Shown here piece after piece: positions 34,008-43,183 of a stretch of 64,000 nt of DNA. The stretch is from NCBI GenBank assembly GCA_030538075.1, contig JAUNUQ010000008.1, positions 18,452 to 82,451 on the forward strand. The letters run 5' to 3'. Under the pieces are notes generated by a model. The model was not told where the DNA came from and did no database searches. It saw only the letters and a program-made list of their open reading frames with translations. The translations under genes were made by a program, and so were the position numbers. Numbering within the stretch: the stretch's first letter is position 1; each line of letters opens with the position of its first letter. This DNA comes from Tissierellia bacterium. GTDB taxonomy: Bacteria; Bacillota; Clostridia; Tissierellales; Peptoniphilaceae.

Positions 34008-35360
34008 CTATTCTATCCGGCGAAATCTCGAAATGAAAAACCCATCTGTCTTATCGAAATGGTTAAACAATTGGATTTCCCTTCCCTCTCCCCTTGAGAC
34101 TACCCCATGGTACTCTTGAACCAGACCCAACTCTCGCTGGATGAAATCCACCTGCTCGCCATTCTCCTTCGGTCCATAAGTACATGTGCTATAGACCAGC
34201 ACCCCGCCTGGCAACAGATAGCTGACGGCGTTTTTCAGTATTCGTCTCTGTAGTACTGCCAACTCCTGAATATCCTGGGCTCTTCGGCGATACCGAATCT
34301 CCGGCTTCCGCGCGATCAGTCCGAGGGCCGAACAGGGGGCGTCTACCAAAACTCGATCAAAACTTCCCTCCATGCCCGGAATCGGCTCACTTGCATCATA
34401 TGCGAATAGATCATAGGATGCAAAGGCAATTCGAGAGAAATTCTCCCGTATTTTCACCAATTTTTTTGCATCGACATCATTTGCGACGAGTCTGCCCTCT
34501 GGTCCGATCACCTCAGCTATCTGCAGACTCTTCGTACCAGGAGCGGCGCATAGATCCAATACTCGCTCTCCCGGCTGTGGATCTAGGATCTGTACTGCTA
34601 AACTGCTGCCCTCTCCTTGGACTGTAAAGGATCCATCGGTAAACAGAGGATGCTCTGTGATGCGATATGGACTGGCGATACGAAGGCAGTTTTCTGCGAT
34701 CTTAGAAGGCAGAACTGAATACCCTGCCCCTTCCAACTGCGTCCTTGCTCCCTCGAGGGAGATGCGCTTGGTATTCACTCGAATGGCCAATGTAATGGGG
34801 TCATAGAAGGAGTTCATCAGTTCCATCGCAAAATCCTCGGGATAGGAATCCAGAAGATAATCGACGATCTCAGGGTTCATATTCATCTGTATCTCCAGCG
34901 GCAACGAAGAGAGATCCCTCTCTCGAATCTCTTCTTGAGCAGAGGATACGCTGCGGAGCACTCCATTCACGTAGCGGTGAACGCCGCGAAAGGCATAGGC
35001 TTTTGACAGCTCCACCGCCTCGTTGATCGCTGCATGATCAGGAACCGAGGACATGAAGATGAGTTGATAGATCGCCACTCGTAGGATTTGTAGAATATTT
35101 GGGTCCAGTTTGTCGAGCTTTGTACTCGAAAAAAGGCCTATCAAATGATCCAGATAGGCCTTGCGCTCTAACACACCCAGTACAATTCTCCTGAGCAGTC
35201 GATAGTCTCGATCATCCGCGATATGCTCCATCTGTGCGCCGATCAATTCATCGGAATAGCCCTGCTCCGTCTCCACCTGCATTAATATCTCGTGAACAAT
35301 CCTGCGCAGCTTAATGACCGGCTGCTGCTTGGTCTTCGCTCTTCCCCTCTTTTGCCTCAT
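34008..35360 (-). CDS. rsmB: 16S rRNA (C967-C5) methyltransferase RsmB
   Basis: The 450-residue protein fuses an N-terminal NusB-like RNA-binding domain (about 15-150) to a SAM methyltransferase with LDLCAAPGTKSLQ, DAPCSALG and YSTCTYGPKENGEQV, whose two cysteines are the catalytic and release residues. Adjacent fmt and def belong to the same translation-related cluster. It starts overlapping the stop of the zinc peptidase gene by one base. Confidence 0.95.
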   Translation of the reverse strand: MRQKRGRAKTKQQPVIKLRRIVHEILMQVETEQGYSDELIGAQMEHIADDRDYRLLRRIVLGVLERKAYLDHLIGLFSSTKLDKLDPNILQILRVAIYQLIFMSSVPDHAAINEAVELSKAYAFRGVHRYVNGVLRSVSSAQEEIRERDLSSLPLEIQMNMNPEIVDYLLDSYPEDFAMELMNSFYDPITLAIRVNTKRISLEGARTQLEGAGYSVLPSKIAENCLRIASPYRITEHPLFTDGSFTVQGEGSSLAVQILDPQPGERVLDLCAAPGTKSLQIAEVIGPEGRLVANDVDAKKLVKIRENFSRIAFASYDLFAYDASEPIPGMEGSFDRVLVDAPCSALGLIARKPEIRYRRRAQDIQELAVLQRRILKNAVSYLLPGGVLVYSTCTYGPKENGEQVDFIQRELGLVQEYHGVVSRGEGREIQLFNHFDKTDGFFISRFRRIE

Positions 35361-36064
35361 CAGTCCCTTCTCCTATTGGACATCGCAAGGAGACGGATGA
35401 GTTGCAATACCGATACGATAGTCGCCGCCACATAGGTGAGGGCGGCTGCACCTAAGACTTTTTTTGCACCGGGGATCTCATCCCCGGTCACGATCCCATT
35501 TTCCAATTGTGCCAATGCCCTCTTGCTAGCATTCAATTCTACGGGCAATGTGACTAATTGGAAGACGACCGTTGCCATAAACAGATAGATCCCGATATTG
35601 ATCAATGCGGGCATCGAGAAAAAAATCCCCAGCATGACCGCAATCCAGACAAAGTTCGAAGAAAAGGATACGACGGGAGCCAGAGCACTTCGAAAACTCA
35701 GAGGTGCATAGCCAAAGGCGTCCTGCATGGCATGCCCCACTTCATGGGCGGCCACACTGACTGAAGCGATTGTGTCCCCAGAGTATACCTCCTTGGACAG
35801 GCGTACGATCTTCGTCCTGGGATCATAGTGATCGGAAAGGGTCCCTTCCACCATCTGGATCTGAACATCATAAAGGCCCTCGCGGTCCAATATCATCCGA
35901 GCTACTTCCCGGCCTGTAATCCCCTGTTTATTGCGAACCCGTAGATAGGAACTAAAGGTAGATTTCACCTTAAACTGCGCAAAAGCGGAGATTATCACCG
36001 CAATAATCATCAAAAAATACGTTGGGTCCATAAAGCCCATTCCGTAATACATTCCACCAGTCAT
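35360..36064 (-). CDS. YugP-type zinc metallopeptidase, membrane-bound
   Basis: The 234-residue protein has an N-terminal membrane segment, a zinc motif HEVGH in SVAAHEVGHAMQDAFGY (about 100-115), and further membrane segments in the C-terminal half. It resembles the YugP family, found between fmt and rsmB in many Clostridia. Substrates are unknown. The start follows AGGAAG at seven bases. Confidence 0.9.
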   Translation of the reverse strand: MTGGMYYGMGFMDPTYFLMIIAVIISAFAQFKVKSTFSSYLRVRNKQGITGREVARMILDREGLYDVQIQMVEGTLSDHYDPRTKIVRLSKEVYSGDTIASVSVAAHEVGHAMQDAFGYAPLSFRSALAPVVSFSSNFVWIAVMLGIFFSMPALINIGIYLFMATVVFQLVTLPVELNASKRALAQLENGIVTGDEIPGAKKVLGAAALTYVAATIVSVLQLIRLLAMSNRRRD

Positions 36065-36075
36065 CTCATCACTTC

Positions 36076-37014
36076 CTATTCCAGTTTCGTTTTTTCAATC
36101 GAATTACCCCTGAGGTAATCCGAGACCTTCACTCTCTTCTTCCCGGGAAACTGGATTTCCTTGAGTACTAGACAGCGGTCCTTGCAATTCACAAGAAGAC
36201 CGTCTTTCGTAATGTCAAAGATCCATCCCGGCTCCATATCATTATACTTGTCAATTATGTCGAAATCATGAAGTTTGACCAGCTCCCCTTTATAGTAGAA
36301 ATAGATCCCCGGCCAGTGGATCAGTCCCCTGCGCTGCTGATCGATCTCCAACGCGGTCTTTGTAAAGTCCAGATGGCCCATATCCTTCGTAATTCGGTGG
36401 GTAAAGCTGGCATGGTCTGGGTTTTGCTTACTGCGCTGTGGGTAGAGCCCATCATAATGCGTTAAAGTGTGGAGAAGGGCCTTCGCTCCCAGTTCAGATA
36501 GGGAATCTGACAGACTCAGATAATCATCATTCTGGTGAATGGGACAATCCAGCTGATAGAGCACATCCCCACTATCCAGCCCCCTCTCAACTAACATGAT
36601 GGAAATTCCCGTCACCTTTTCCCCATCGAGTAGTGCCCAGTGGATTGGCGAAGCTCCGCGGTATTTCGGCAATAGGGAAGCATGTATATTCAAGATTCGA
36701 TCGGGATATGACGCAAGGAGCTCCTCTTTTAGGATTTGTCCAAAGGCCGTCACCACCAGGAAGTCCGGGTTCACCCCTCGAATTGCATCCAATGCCTCTT
36801 GGCTATTGATCTGATCCGTCTCATACACACAGACGCCCTTGGACAATGCGTATTCCTTGACTGGACAGGGGAGCAGTTTACCCCTATGTCTCCTCTTGTC
36901 CTTCTGCGTGATCACCAGGGGGACACAGAAGTCCTCCGACTCCAAAAGTTTAGCCAGGGGCTGCACGGCAAACTCCGGCGTTCCCATATAGACGACTCGA
37001 ATGGCGGCTGCCAT
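36076..37014 (-). CDS. fmt: Methionyl-tRNA formyltransferase
   Basis: Adds a formyl group to initiator Met-tRNA. The 312-residue protein has the formyltransferase fold with NIHASLLPKYRGASPIHWA, where Asn-His are catalytic, and MLVERGLDSGDV, followed by the C-terminal OB-like domain. Its start overlaps the def stop (TAATG), coupling formylation and deformylation genes. Confidence 0.97.
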   Translation of the reverse strand: MAAAIRVVYMGTPEFAVQPLAKLLESEDFCVPLVITQKDKRRHRGKLLPCPVKEYALSKGVCVYETDQINSQEALDAIRGVNPDFLVVTAFGQILKEELLASYPDRILNIHASLLPKYRGASPIHWALLDGEKVTGISIMLVERGLDSGDVLYQLDCPIHQNDDYLSLSDSLSELGAKALLHTLTHYDGLYPQRSKQNPDHASFTHRITKDMGHLDFTKTALEIDQQRRGLIHWPGIYFYYKGELVKLHDFDIIDKYNDMEPGWIFDITKDGLLVNCKDRCLVLKEIQFPGKKRVKVSDYLRGNSIEKTKLE

Positions 37015-37511
37015 TATAATTGTTCCCCTTCCGCTTCAGGGCTATCCTCTTCGAGATCCTCTGGACGAATCTCCTCAATGAAGATATCCTTGAAGAGCAC
37101 CCCATTTAAATGATCAATTTCGTGACAGATCGCCCTGGCGAAAAAGCCCTCCGCCTCTAGCGTCTGGTCTTCTCCTGATTCATCCATGAATTTCAAGGTC
37201 AACTTGAGGGGCCTTGCCACCGTGCCGTTGAATCCAGGAATGGATAGACAGCCCTCTACGGCGATCTCCTCCCCTTCGTCTTGTAAGATTTCTGGATTGA
37301 TAAAGACATGCATCCCCTCTCCGACATCCACCACGACAACCCGGCGCAGTGTTCCAACCTGGGGTGCAGCGAGCCCAACGCCATCTGCATCATACATGGT
37401 CTCCTTCATGTCGTTGATCAGCTCGAGAATGCGCTCGTCCACTCTATCTACTTCCCTCGATCGCTTACGCAGGATCGGGTCTCCATCAATTCGGATATTT
37501 CGTATAGCCAT
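37014..37511 (-). CDS. def: Peptide deformylase
   Basis: Removes the formyl group from nascent proteins. The 165-residue metalloenzyme has all three signatures: GVGLAAPQVG, EGCLSIPG with the metal-binding Cys, and HEIDHLNG with two His ligands and the catalytic Glu. It sits between priA and fmt as in many Firmicutes. Confidence 0.98.
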   Translation of the reverse strand: MAIRNIRIDGDPILRKRSREVDRVDERILELINDMKETMYDADGVGLAAPQVGTLRRVVVVDVGEGMHVFINPEILQDEGEEIAVEGCLSIPGFNGTVARPLKLTLKFMDESGEDQTLEAEGFFARAICHEIDHLNGVLFKDIFIEEIRPEDLEEDSPEAEGEQL

Positions 37512-37519
37512 ATTGCCTC

Positions 37520-39904
37520 CTAGTATAATGATATTGGATTTAAAGACACGATCAACCGATAGCCCTGCCCTCGAATCTCAGGATTTCGGAGAATATGTCG
37601 ATCCAAGATCTCCTTTAACTCCTCCAGGCACCGCATCGTCTTAATGATGACATTAAACCGATAGCGGTCTTTGATCCGCTCGATAACGGCGGGATTGGGT
37701 CCAATCAGCTCTAAATCTAAATCAGCAGTGTATTTTCCAATAATTCGCAGAATCTCAAAAGCCCTCTTCGATGCGGCGTGTCGATTCGGATGTTCGACCC
37801 GAATCAAAACCATATCGCAAAAAGGTGGATATTTATAGTTTTCGCGAACCAACAGTTCCTTATCGAAGAAGCTCTCATAGTCGTGCTCCATCGCAGACTG
37901 GATCGCGTAATGCTCTGGTTTATAGGTCTGAATGACCACATGGCCTGGCTCTTCACCGCGCCCGGCACGGCCTGCCACTTGGGTCAAGAGCTGGAAAGTC
38001 TTTTCCTGTGCTCGAAAGTCTGGTATATTCAAAGAGATATCAGCGGCGACGATCCCAACCAATAGCACATTGGGAAAGTCAAAACCCTTGGTCAGCATCT
38101 GGGTGCCGATCAAGATGTCGATCTCACCAGCGGACATCTGACGAAATACCGCCTCATAGCTCCCTTTCTTGCCCATGGTGTCCGCATCCATTCGAACGAC
38201 CCGAGCAGATGGAAATTCCTGCCTCGTCAATTCCTCTAGTTTTTGTGTTCCCGCTCCAAACTCCTTGATCGCATTGCTCCCGCAGCTTGGACAGATCAAA
38301 GGCTTCCCTGCCGTTCTTCCACAGAAATGACAAATGCATAGATGCTTTGTCTTGTGATAGGTCATCGATACATCACAGGCTTCACATTTGTGTATATACC
38401 CGCATTTTCGACAAAATACATAAGAAGTATGACCCCTCTTATTTAAAAATAGGATGATCTGTTTTTTTCTCTTGAGAACCTCTTCCATCCGCTCCCTGAG
38501 TTCCCGGGAAAACATCGAGTAATTACCCGCTTTTAGCTCCTCCCGCATGTCGATCAACTGGCATTTGGGCATGGGTAGATCTCGCACGCGTTCCGTCAAT
38601 TCCAGCAATTCCACCTCTTGGAGCCGGCTCTGGTAAAAGGTCTCCACCCTTGGGGTGGCGGTACCTAGGACCACCTTGCAGTCATGGTATTTCCCCCTGA
38701 AAACGGCGATATCCAGGGCATCGTATTTTGGGTTTTGATCTGAGACATAGCTCAACTCATGTTCCTCGTCGATGACGATCAGTCCTAAATTGTCGAAGGG
38801 TGCAAAGATTGCAGACCTTGTGCCCACAACGATCTGCACCTCCCCTTCCCTGACCATTCTCCACTGATCAAATCTCTCGCTCAGTGACAGCTTGCTGTGG
38901 AGCACGGCGACCCTTGAGCCAAATCTACCGGCAAATCGGGCGATGGTCTGTGGGGTCAATGATATTTCTGGCACGAGGATGATCGCCTGTTTTCCTGCGC
39001 GAAGGGCTTCACTGACCAAATGGAGATAGACCTCCGTCTTGCCGCTACCAGTGACTCCTTTTAATAGAAAGACTCGATGCCCTTCCTCTGCATTCATTCG
39101 ATCAAAAGCCGCCTTTTGACCAGCCGACAGCTGCATCTTCGAATACTCTTGGATGTCCTCATGTAGGACCTGCCGGTAGACGGGTTGATCGTAAATTCTG
39201 ATCATTTCTTTTTCTTCCAATGTCCTCACCGAGGTCAGACTGGCACCTGCGCCAGTGAGAAGCTCCTTCATCTCCACTAGGGGATGTTCTCGCAGATAAT
39301 CGAGAATTTGCAGCTGTTTTGTGGCCCCTTTTCGGATCAGCTCTGGATCATCTAGGATCAGCTCCACCAACCTCAGCACTTTAATGCTCGCACCTCGGTT
39401 CAGCTCAAATCGCTTGATCAGCTGTCCTCCAGCGATTAAATTCTTCAATTCCGTTCCACTCAGCTGTGGGGCAAGCGCTAGGATCTCCTGGAAGTCGAGG
39501 CCCTTTTTCAGCGCCTCTTTGAGTTCCCCCTCAGCAGACAGTCCCTCCCCTGGATAAAAGAGTTCCGTAATCGTCACAATATCTCCAGGGGGCATTACCG
39601 TCTGAAAGGCCGAGGACAGATCAGAGAGGCATTTCTCCTTCATATAGAGGGCTATCTCGACCAATTCATCACTGAGGATCGGCTGCGTCTCCACAACTTC
39701 TGTGATTTCTTTGAACTGGTAATCTTCAGCCGAATCCGCAAACAATTCTACGACAATGGCGACCTGAGGCCTGTCCCCTTTGCCAAAGGGCACCAAAACC
39801 CGCATCCCCCTGACGACTACATCCTCCAGCTCACTTGGCACCAGATAGGTGTAGAGCCGATCGGTCATTCGAGTCTTGGATTTGATCACAACAGACGCAT
39901 ACAT
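37520..39904 (-). CDS. priA: Primosomal protein N' (replication restart helicase PriA)
   Basis: PriA reloads the replisome at stalled forks. The 794-residue protein has the N-terminal DNA-binding domain, helicase motif I GVTGSGKTEVYL, a DEEH-type motif II (IDEEHE), paired zinc-binding CxxC clusters (CRKC, CEAC, CHFC, CPSC) and the helicase C-terminal half with QMLTKGFDFPN and QVAGRAGRG. Length is normal. Confidence 0.97.
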   Translation of the reverse strand: MYASVVIKSKTRMTDRLYTYLVPSELEDVVVRGMRVLVPFGKGDRPQVAIVVELFADSAEDYQFKEITEVVETQPILSDELVEIALYMKEKCLSDLSSAFQTVMPPGDIVTITELFYPGEGLSAEGELKEALKKGLDFQEILALAPQLSGTELKNLIAGGQLIKRFELNRGASIKVLRLVELILDDPELIRKGATKQLQILDYLREHPLVEMKELLTGAGASLTSVRTLEEKEMIRIYDQPVYRQVLHEDIQEYSKMQLSAGQKAAFDRMNAEEGHRVFLLKGVTGSGKTEVYLHLVSEALRAGKQAIILVPEISLTPQTIARFAGRFGSRVAVLHSKLSLSERFDQWRMVREGEVQIVVGTRSAIFAPFDNLGLIVIDEEHELSYVSDQNPKYDALDIAVFRGKYHDCKVVLGTATPRVETFYQSRLQEVELLELTERVRDLPMPKCQLIDMREELKAGNYSMFSRELRERMEEVLKRKKQIILFLNKRGHTSYVFCRKCGYIHKCEACDVSMTYHKTKHLCICHFCGRTAGKPLICPSCGSNAIKEFGAGTQKLEELTRQEFPSARVVRMDADTMGKKGSYEAVFRQMSAGEIDILIGTQMLTKGFDFPNVLLVGIVAADISLNIPDFRAQEKTFQLLTQVAGRAGRGEEPGHVVIQTYKPEHYAIQSAMEHDYESFFDKELLVRENYKYPPFCDMVLIRVEHPNRHAASKRAFEILRIIGKYTADLDLELIGPNPAVIERIKDRYRFNVIIKTMRCLEELKEILDRHILRNPEIRGQGYRLIVSLNPISLY

Positions 39905-39906
39905 AA

Positions 39907-41091
39907 TTACCTCTTCAACAGGTCTAGGATTCGATCGGCCATTTCCCGCTTTAACATCAGTGGTAGGGCGATCTTCATCTTCTCCGATAGGATCACAGCG
40001 CGATTGGTATCCACATTAAATCCGGAATCCGGCTCGGATACATCATTTGCGACGATATAGTCCAAGCGCTTACTGCGCAGCTTCTCTCGGGCGTTTTCCA
40101 CGAGTTCTTCGGTCTCTGCTGCGAATCCGATGAGGGTCTGATGGGTTTTTTTCTGTCCAAAGTCGCCGATGATATCGCGGTTTTTCACTAATTGCAATTG
40201 TAGGGCATCCTTCTTTTTTATCTTTTGGTCCTCCACGACTTCCGAACGAAAATCCGCAGGCGCAGCTGCCATGATCAAGACATCAATTCCCTCAAAGTCG
40301 CGATCGATGGCCTGATACAGCTCCTCATTGGTCGTCACCGAAGTGAATTGGACACCCGACGGCACCTCTAAACTGGTGGGTCCAGATACCAGCAGCACCT
40401 CTGCTCCACGGTCCAGAGCCGCCTTTGCGATGGCGTAACCCATCTTGCCACTGGAGTCATTGGTGATATAGCGCACAGGGTCGATGCGTTCAATCGTCGG
40501 CCCCGCCGTCACCATGATCCTCAGTCCGCACAGATCCTTTTCTGTACAGGCCGTCTTCATAAATTCCACGATTTCCTGGGGCTCTGCCATCCTGCCATCC
40601 CCGATGATATTGCAAGCTAAAAAGCCGGAGTTGGAATCTATAAACCCATAGCCCATCTCTCGTAGCATGGCGATATTCCTCTGGGTCGCAGGATGATGAA
40701 GCATATTCGTATTCATCGCAGGGGCGAAGTAGACCGGCTTTTTGCAGGCCAAAAGGGTCGTCGTCAACAGGTTATCGGCGATGCCACAGGCGAGCTTGGC
40801 GATGGTATTTGCCGTAGCCGGTGCGACTAGGGCGAGATCACAATCCTCTGCGAGTTCGATATGCTCCACATCATAGGTTGGTTCATCCTTAAACATCTCT
40901 GTATGCACTGGGCATCTGGCCATGGTTTGAAAAGTCTGGGGATTCACCAGGGCTGTAGCCGCCTTCGTCATGATGATGCGCAGCTCTGCACCCTCTTTTT
41001 TTAGTCGGCTGATCAAATCCAGCACCTTATAGATGGCGATGCCACCGGTGACCCCTATTAATATCTTCTTGCCGTGCAGATTGCTCATCAC
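39907..41091 (-). CDS. coaBC: Bifunctional phosphopantothenoylcysteine decarboxylase/synthetase
   Basis: Catalyses two steps of coenzyme A synthesis. The 394-residue fusion has an FMN-binding CoaC half (GVTGGIAIYK, the decarboxylase His in YDVEHIELAEDCD, APAMNTNM) and a CoaB half (MVTAGPTIERIDPVRYITN, KMGYAIAKAA, KKKDALQLQLVKNRDI). The start is GTG at 41091 or ATG at 41088, both overlapping the rpoZ stop. Confidence 0.97.
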   Translation of the reverse strand: MMSNLHGKKILIGVTGGIAIYKVLDLISRLKKEGAELRIIMTKAATALVNPQTFQTMARCPVHTEMFKDEPTYDVEHIELAEDCDLALVAPATANTIAKLACGIADNLLTTTLLACKKPVYFAPAMNTNMLHHPATQRNIAMLREMGYGFIDSNSGFLACNIIGDGRMAEPQEIVEFMKTACTEKDLCGLRIMVTAGPTIERIDPVRYITNDSSGKMGYAIAKAALDRGAEVLLVSGPTSLEVPSGVQFTSVTTNEELYQAIDRDFEGIDVLIMAAAPADFRSEVVEDQKIKKKDALQLQLVKNRDIIGDFGQKKTHQTLIGFAAETEELVENAREKLRSKRLDYIVANDVSEPDSGFNVDTNRAVILSEKMKIALPLMLKREMADRILDLLKR

Positions 41092-41297
41092 TTAATGCTC
41101 GGAATATCTTCTGCCGTATATTCGATCTTGCCGGACATCAATTCCTCGATGGCGATGGTCACTGGTTTCTCTGCTCTTGTCTCCACTAAGGGCTTGGACA
41201 TGTTCACGAGCTGTCTAGCTCTTTTTGATGCAATCATCACAATTGCGTATCGGCTCTCGTTGATTTCACGAAACTCTTGAAAAGATGGATTAATCAT
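41088..41297 (-). CDS. rpoZ: RNA polymerase omega subunit
   Basis: The 69-residue protein helps assemble RNA polymerase. It shows the omega core YAIVMIASKRARQL and the KPVTIAIEELMSGKIEY segment. It overlaps gmk by 8 bp and coaBC by 1-4 bp. The gmk-rpoZ-coaBC order is conserved in Firmicutes. Confidence 0.94.
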   Translation of the reverse strand: MINPSFQEFREINESRYAIVMIASKRARQLVNMSKPLVETRAEKPVTIAIEELMSGKIEYTAEDIPSIK

Positions 41298-41904
41298 GGA
41301 CTTCCTCCTCTAAATAATCAATTAATGCCCTGCCATCGATCACTCGCAATCGCTCTGCGGCGATGATCGACAAGACGGACTCCACGGCCCTGTCCAGATC
41401 ATCGTTGATGACGGCATAGTCATATTCTTCTATAAATCCCATTTCCTCTCTAGCATTATTCATTCTAAGAGAGATCTGCTGCTCAGACTCTGTTCCCCGA
41501 TCCGTTATGCGCCGCTTCAGCTCTTTCATACTCGGGGGCAATAAAAAGACAAATACCCCATTGGGAAAGTTTCTCTTCACTTGTAAGGCACCTTGTACAT
41601 CGATCTCTAAGATGACGATTTTTCCGGAGTCGATATTTCGAAGGACAAAATCCTTTGGCGTGCCATATCGGTTTCCGTGGACATGGGCATGCTCTAAAAA
41701 TGCGTCTTCTTCAATGCGCTCGAGAAATTGCTCCTCGGATAAAAAGAAATAATTCTGCCCATCGACCTCTCCCCCTCGAATCGGCCTCGTCGTCGCGGAG
41801 ATTGAGTAGAGAATATCTGCATCCGTCTGCCGAAGGGCATCGCAGACTCTCCCCTTTCCCACTCCAGAAGGTCCTGATAGGACCAGTAAAAACCCTCGTT
41901 CCAT
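41290..41904 (-). CDS. gmk: Guanylate kinase
   Basis: Phosphorylates GMP to GDP. The 204-residue protein has the P-loop SGPSGVGKGRV near residue 10, the GMP-binding TTRPIRGGEVDG region and the lid. It lies 2 bp after remA and just before rpoZ. Confidence 0.97.
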   Translation of the reverse strand: MERGFLLVLSGPSGVGKGRVCDALRQTDADILYSISATTRPIRGGEVDGQNYFFLSEEQFLERIEEDAFLEHAHVHGNRYGTPKDFVLRNIDSGKIVILEIDVQGALQVKRNFPNGVFVFLLPPSMKELKRRITDRGTESEQQISLRMNNAREEMGFIEEYDYAVINDDLDRAVESVLSIIAAERLRVIDGRALIDYLEEEVHD

Positions 41905-41906
41905 TC

Positions 41907-42167
41907 CTATTCCTCCTGTGCCACCGGCTTCATCCCCTGAATCCTTGCGATCATCGTCTCTGTCTGCAAAGCCGACAGGACGATCTGTCGATTGTCCAAG
42001 AAGAGTACCGATCGGGTACGCCTGCCAAAAGTGGCATCGACCAGATCCACCTTGTCCCTCTGATTCTGTATCAGCCTTTTAATTGGTGCGGAATCTGGAC
42101 TGATGACAGCGATAATCCGCTTCGTCTGCACGAAATTCCCATAACCAACATTGATAAATGCGTCCAT
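41907..42167 (-). CDS. remA: RemA-family extracellular matrix regulator (DUF370)
   Basis: The 86-residue protein matches RemA, a DNA-binding activator of matrix and osmotic genes in Bacillus; in Clostridia it also precedes gmk. Visible family features include the INVGYGNFV start and the RTRSVLFLDNRQIVLSAL centre. Its targets here are unknown. Confidence 0.9.
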   Translation of the reverse strand: MDAFINVGYGNFVQTKRIIAVISPDSAPIKRLIQNQRDKVDLVDATFGRRTRSVLFLDNRQIVLSALQTETMIARIQGMKPVAQEE

Positions 42168-42174
42168 TTTTCAC

Positions 42175-43056
42175 CTATTCGATATTTTGCACTTGTTCTT
42201 TGAGTTTGTCGATACGGGATTTCACTTCAATGACATCTTCCGTAATCTGCGAATCATTGGATTTCGCGCTGATGGTATTGATCTCCCGATGCAGTTCTTG
42301 GGCGATGAAATCCAGTTTTTTCCCAGATGGTCCACCTGTGGACATGGTCTCCCGAAATTGTCTGAGATGGGATTGAAATCGCACGATCTCCTCGTTGATA
42401 TCTGAGCGCTCAGCATAGAACACCACTTCGGAATGGATCTTGTCCTGATCATAATCCGATAGATCCGTAACGAGATTTTGGATCCGAGCCTTCAATCTCT
42501 CCCTGTATTCCTCCACCATCAATGGGGCTCTCTGTTCGATTCGCAGAATGATCTCCAAGAGTTCATCTAGGATTCTACTCAAATCCCCAAAGAGCAATTC
42601 CCCCTCTCGCACCTTCATCACCATGGCAGCTTCGACAGCGGACTCTACCGCTGTTTGGAGAGTGCTGCGGATGATCTCTTCATCTAGTTTCGCAGGCTTA
42701 AACTCCAGTATTTCGTTATTGAGAAGGATATGGGAGAGGTTGATGGGTTCTTCGATTGCCAATTCGCTTCGCATCTCGTCTAGTACATCGTACATCTTTC
42801 GGGCCAATTGTCTGTCAACGGATATGGCGGATTTTGCAGTAGCGCATTTCTCATCCTTGACATATACATCGATCCGTCCACGCCCGATGACTTTCTTTAT
42901 CGCAGTTTTTATCGTATCCTCATAGGGATACAGATATCCCGGCATTTTGACTTGGATATCTAAATACTTATTGTTCACCGACTTCAGATCCAGAGTGATC
43001 GTCAGAGCTTCGCTGACGCCGACACCCCTTCCAAAGCCAGTCATGGATTTTATCAT
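42175..43056 (-). CDS. YicC-family endoribonuclease
   Basis: YicC proteins act in RNA decay. The 293 residues start with the conserved MIKSMTGFGRG, contain the helical middle, and end with the DUF1732-type segment QELHREINTISAKSNDSQI. The start is chosen because GGAGGG lies seven bases upstream, and upstream in-frame codons fall in the promoter. It opens the long yicC-to-thiN minus-strand unit. Confidence 0.94.
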   Translation of the reverse strand: MIKSMTGFGRGVGVSEALTITLDLKSVNNKYLDIQVKMPGYLYPYEDTIKTAIKKVIGRGRIDVYVKDEKCATAKSAISVDRQLARKMYDVLDEMRSELAIEEPINLSHILLNNEILEFKPAKLDEEIIRSTLQTAVESAVEAAMVMKVREGELLFGDLSRILDELLEIILRIEQRAPLMVEEYRERLKARIQNLVTDLSDYDQDKIHSEVVFYAERSDINEEIVRFQSHLRQFRETMSTGGPSGKKLDFIAQELHREINTISAKSNDSQITEDVIEVKSRIDKLKEQVQNIE

Positions 43057-43078
43057 CTCTTCGCCCTCCAATAGTATA

Positions 43079-43107
43079 ATCATAGAAGCCCTGTCAAGAA
43101 TTGTCAA
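43079..43107 (-). promoter_or_regulatory. Promoter of the yicC-remA-gmk operon
   Basis: On the minus strand a perfect TTGACA (43102-43107) is 17 bases from TATGAT (43079-43084). It lies about 25 bases upstream of the yicC start. It is among the strongest sigma-A matches in the window and may drive much of the 15-kb housekeeping unit. Confidence 0.85.
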
Positions 43108-43132
43108 TCGGTTTGTTACGATTATGTAATAT

Positions 43133-43162
43133 TTGTTTAAAAATCTTTGATCATGCTATAAT
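43133..43162 (+). promoter_or_regulatory. Promoter of rqcH
   Basis: On the plus strand TTGTTT (43133-43138) and a perfect TATAAT (43157-43162) are 18 bases apart, 22 bases before the rqcH start. It diverges from the yicC promoter. Confidence 0.65.
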
Positions 43163-43183
43163 GACACGGACAGGAGGTGTCGT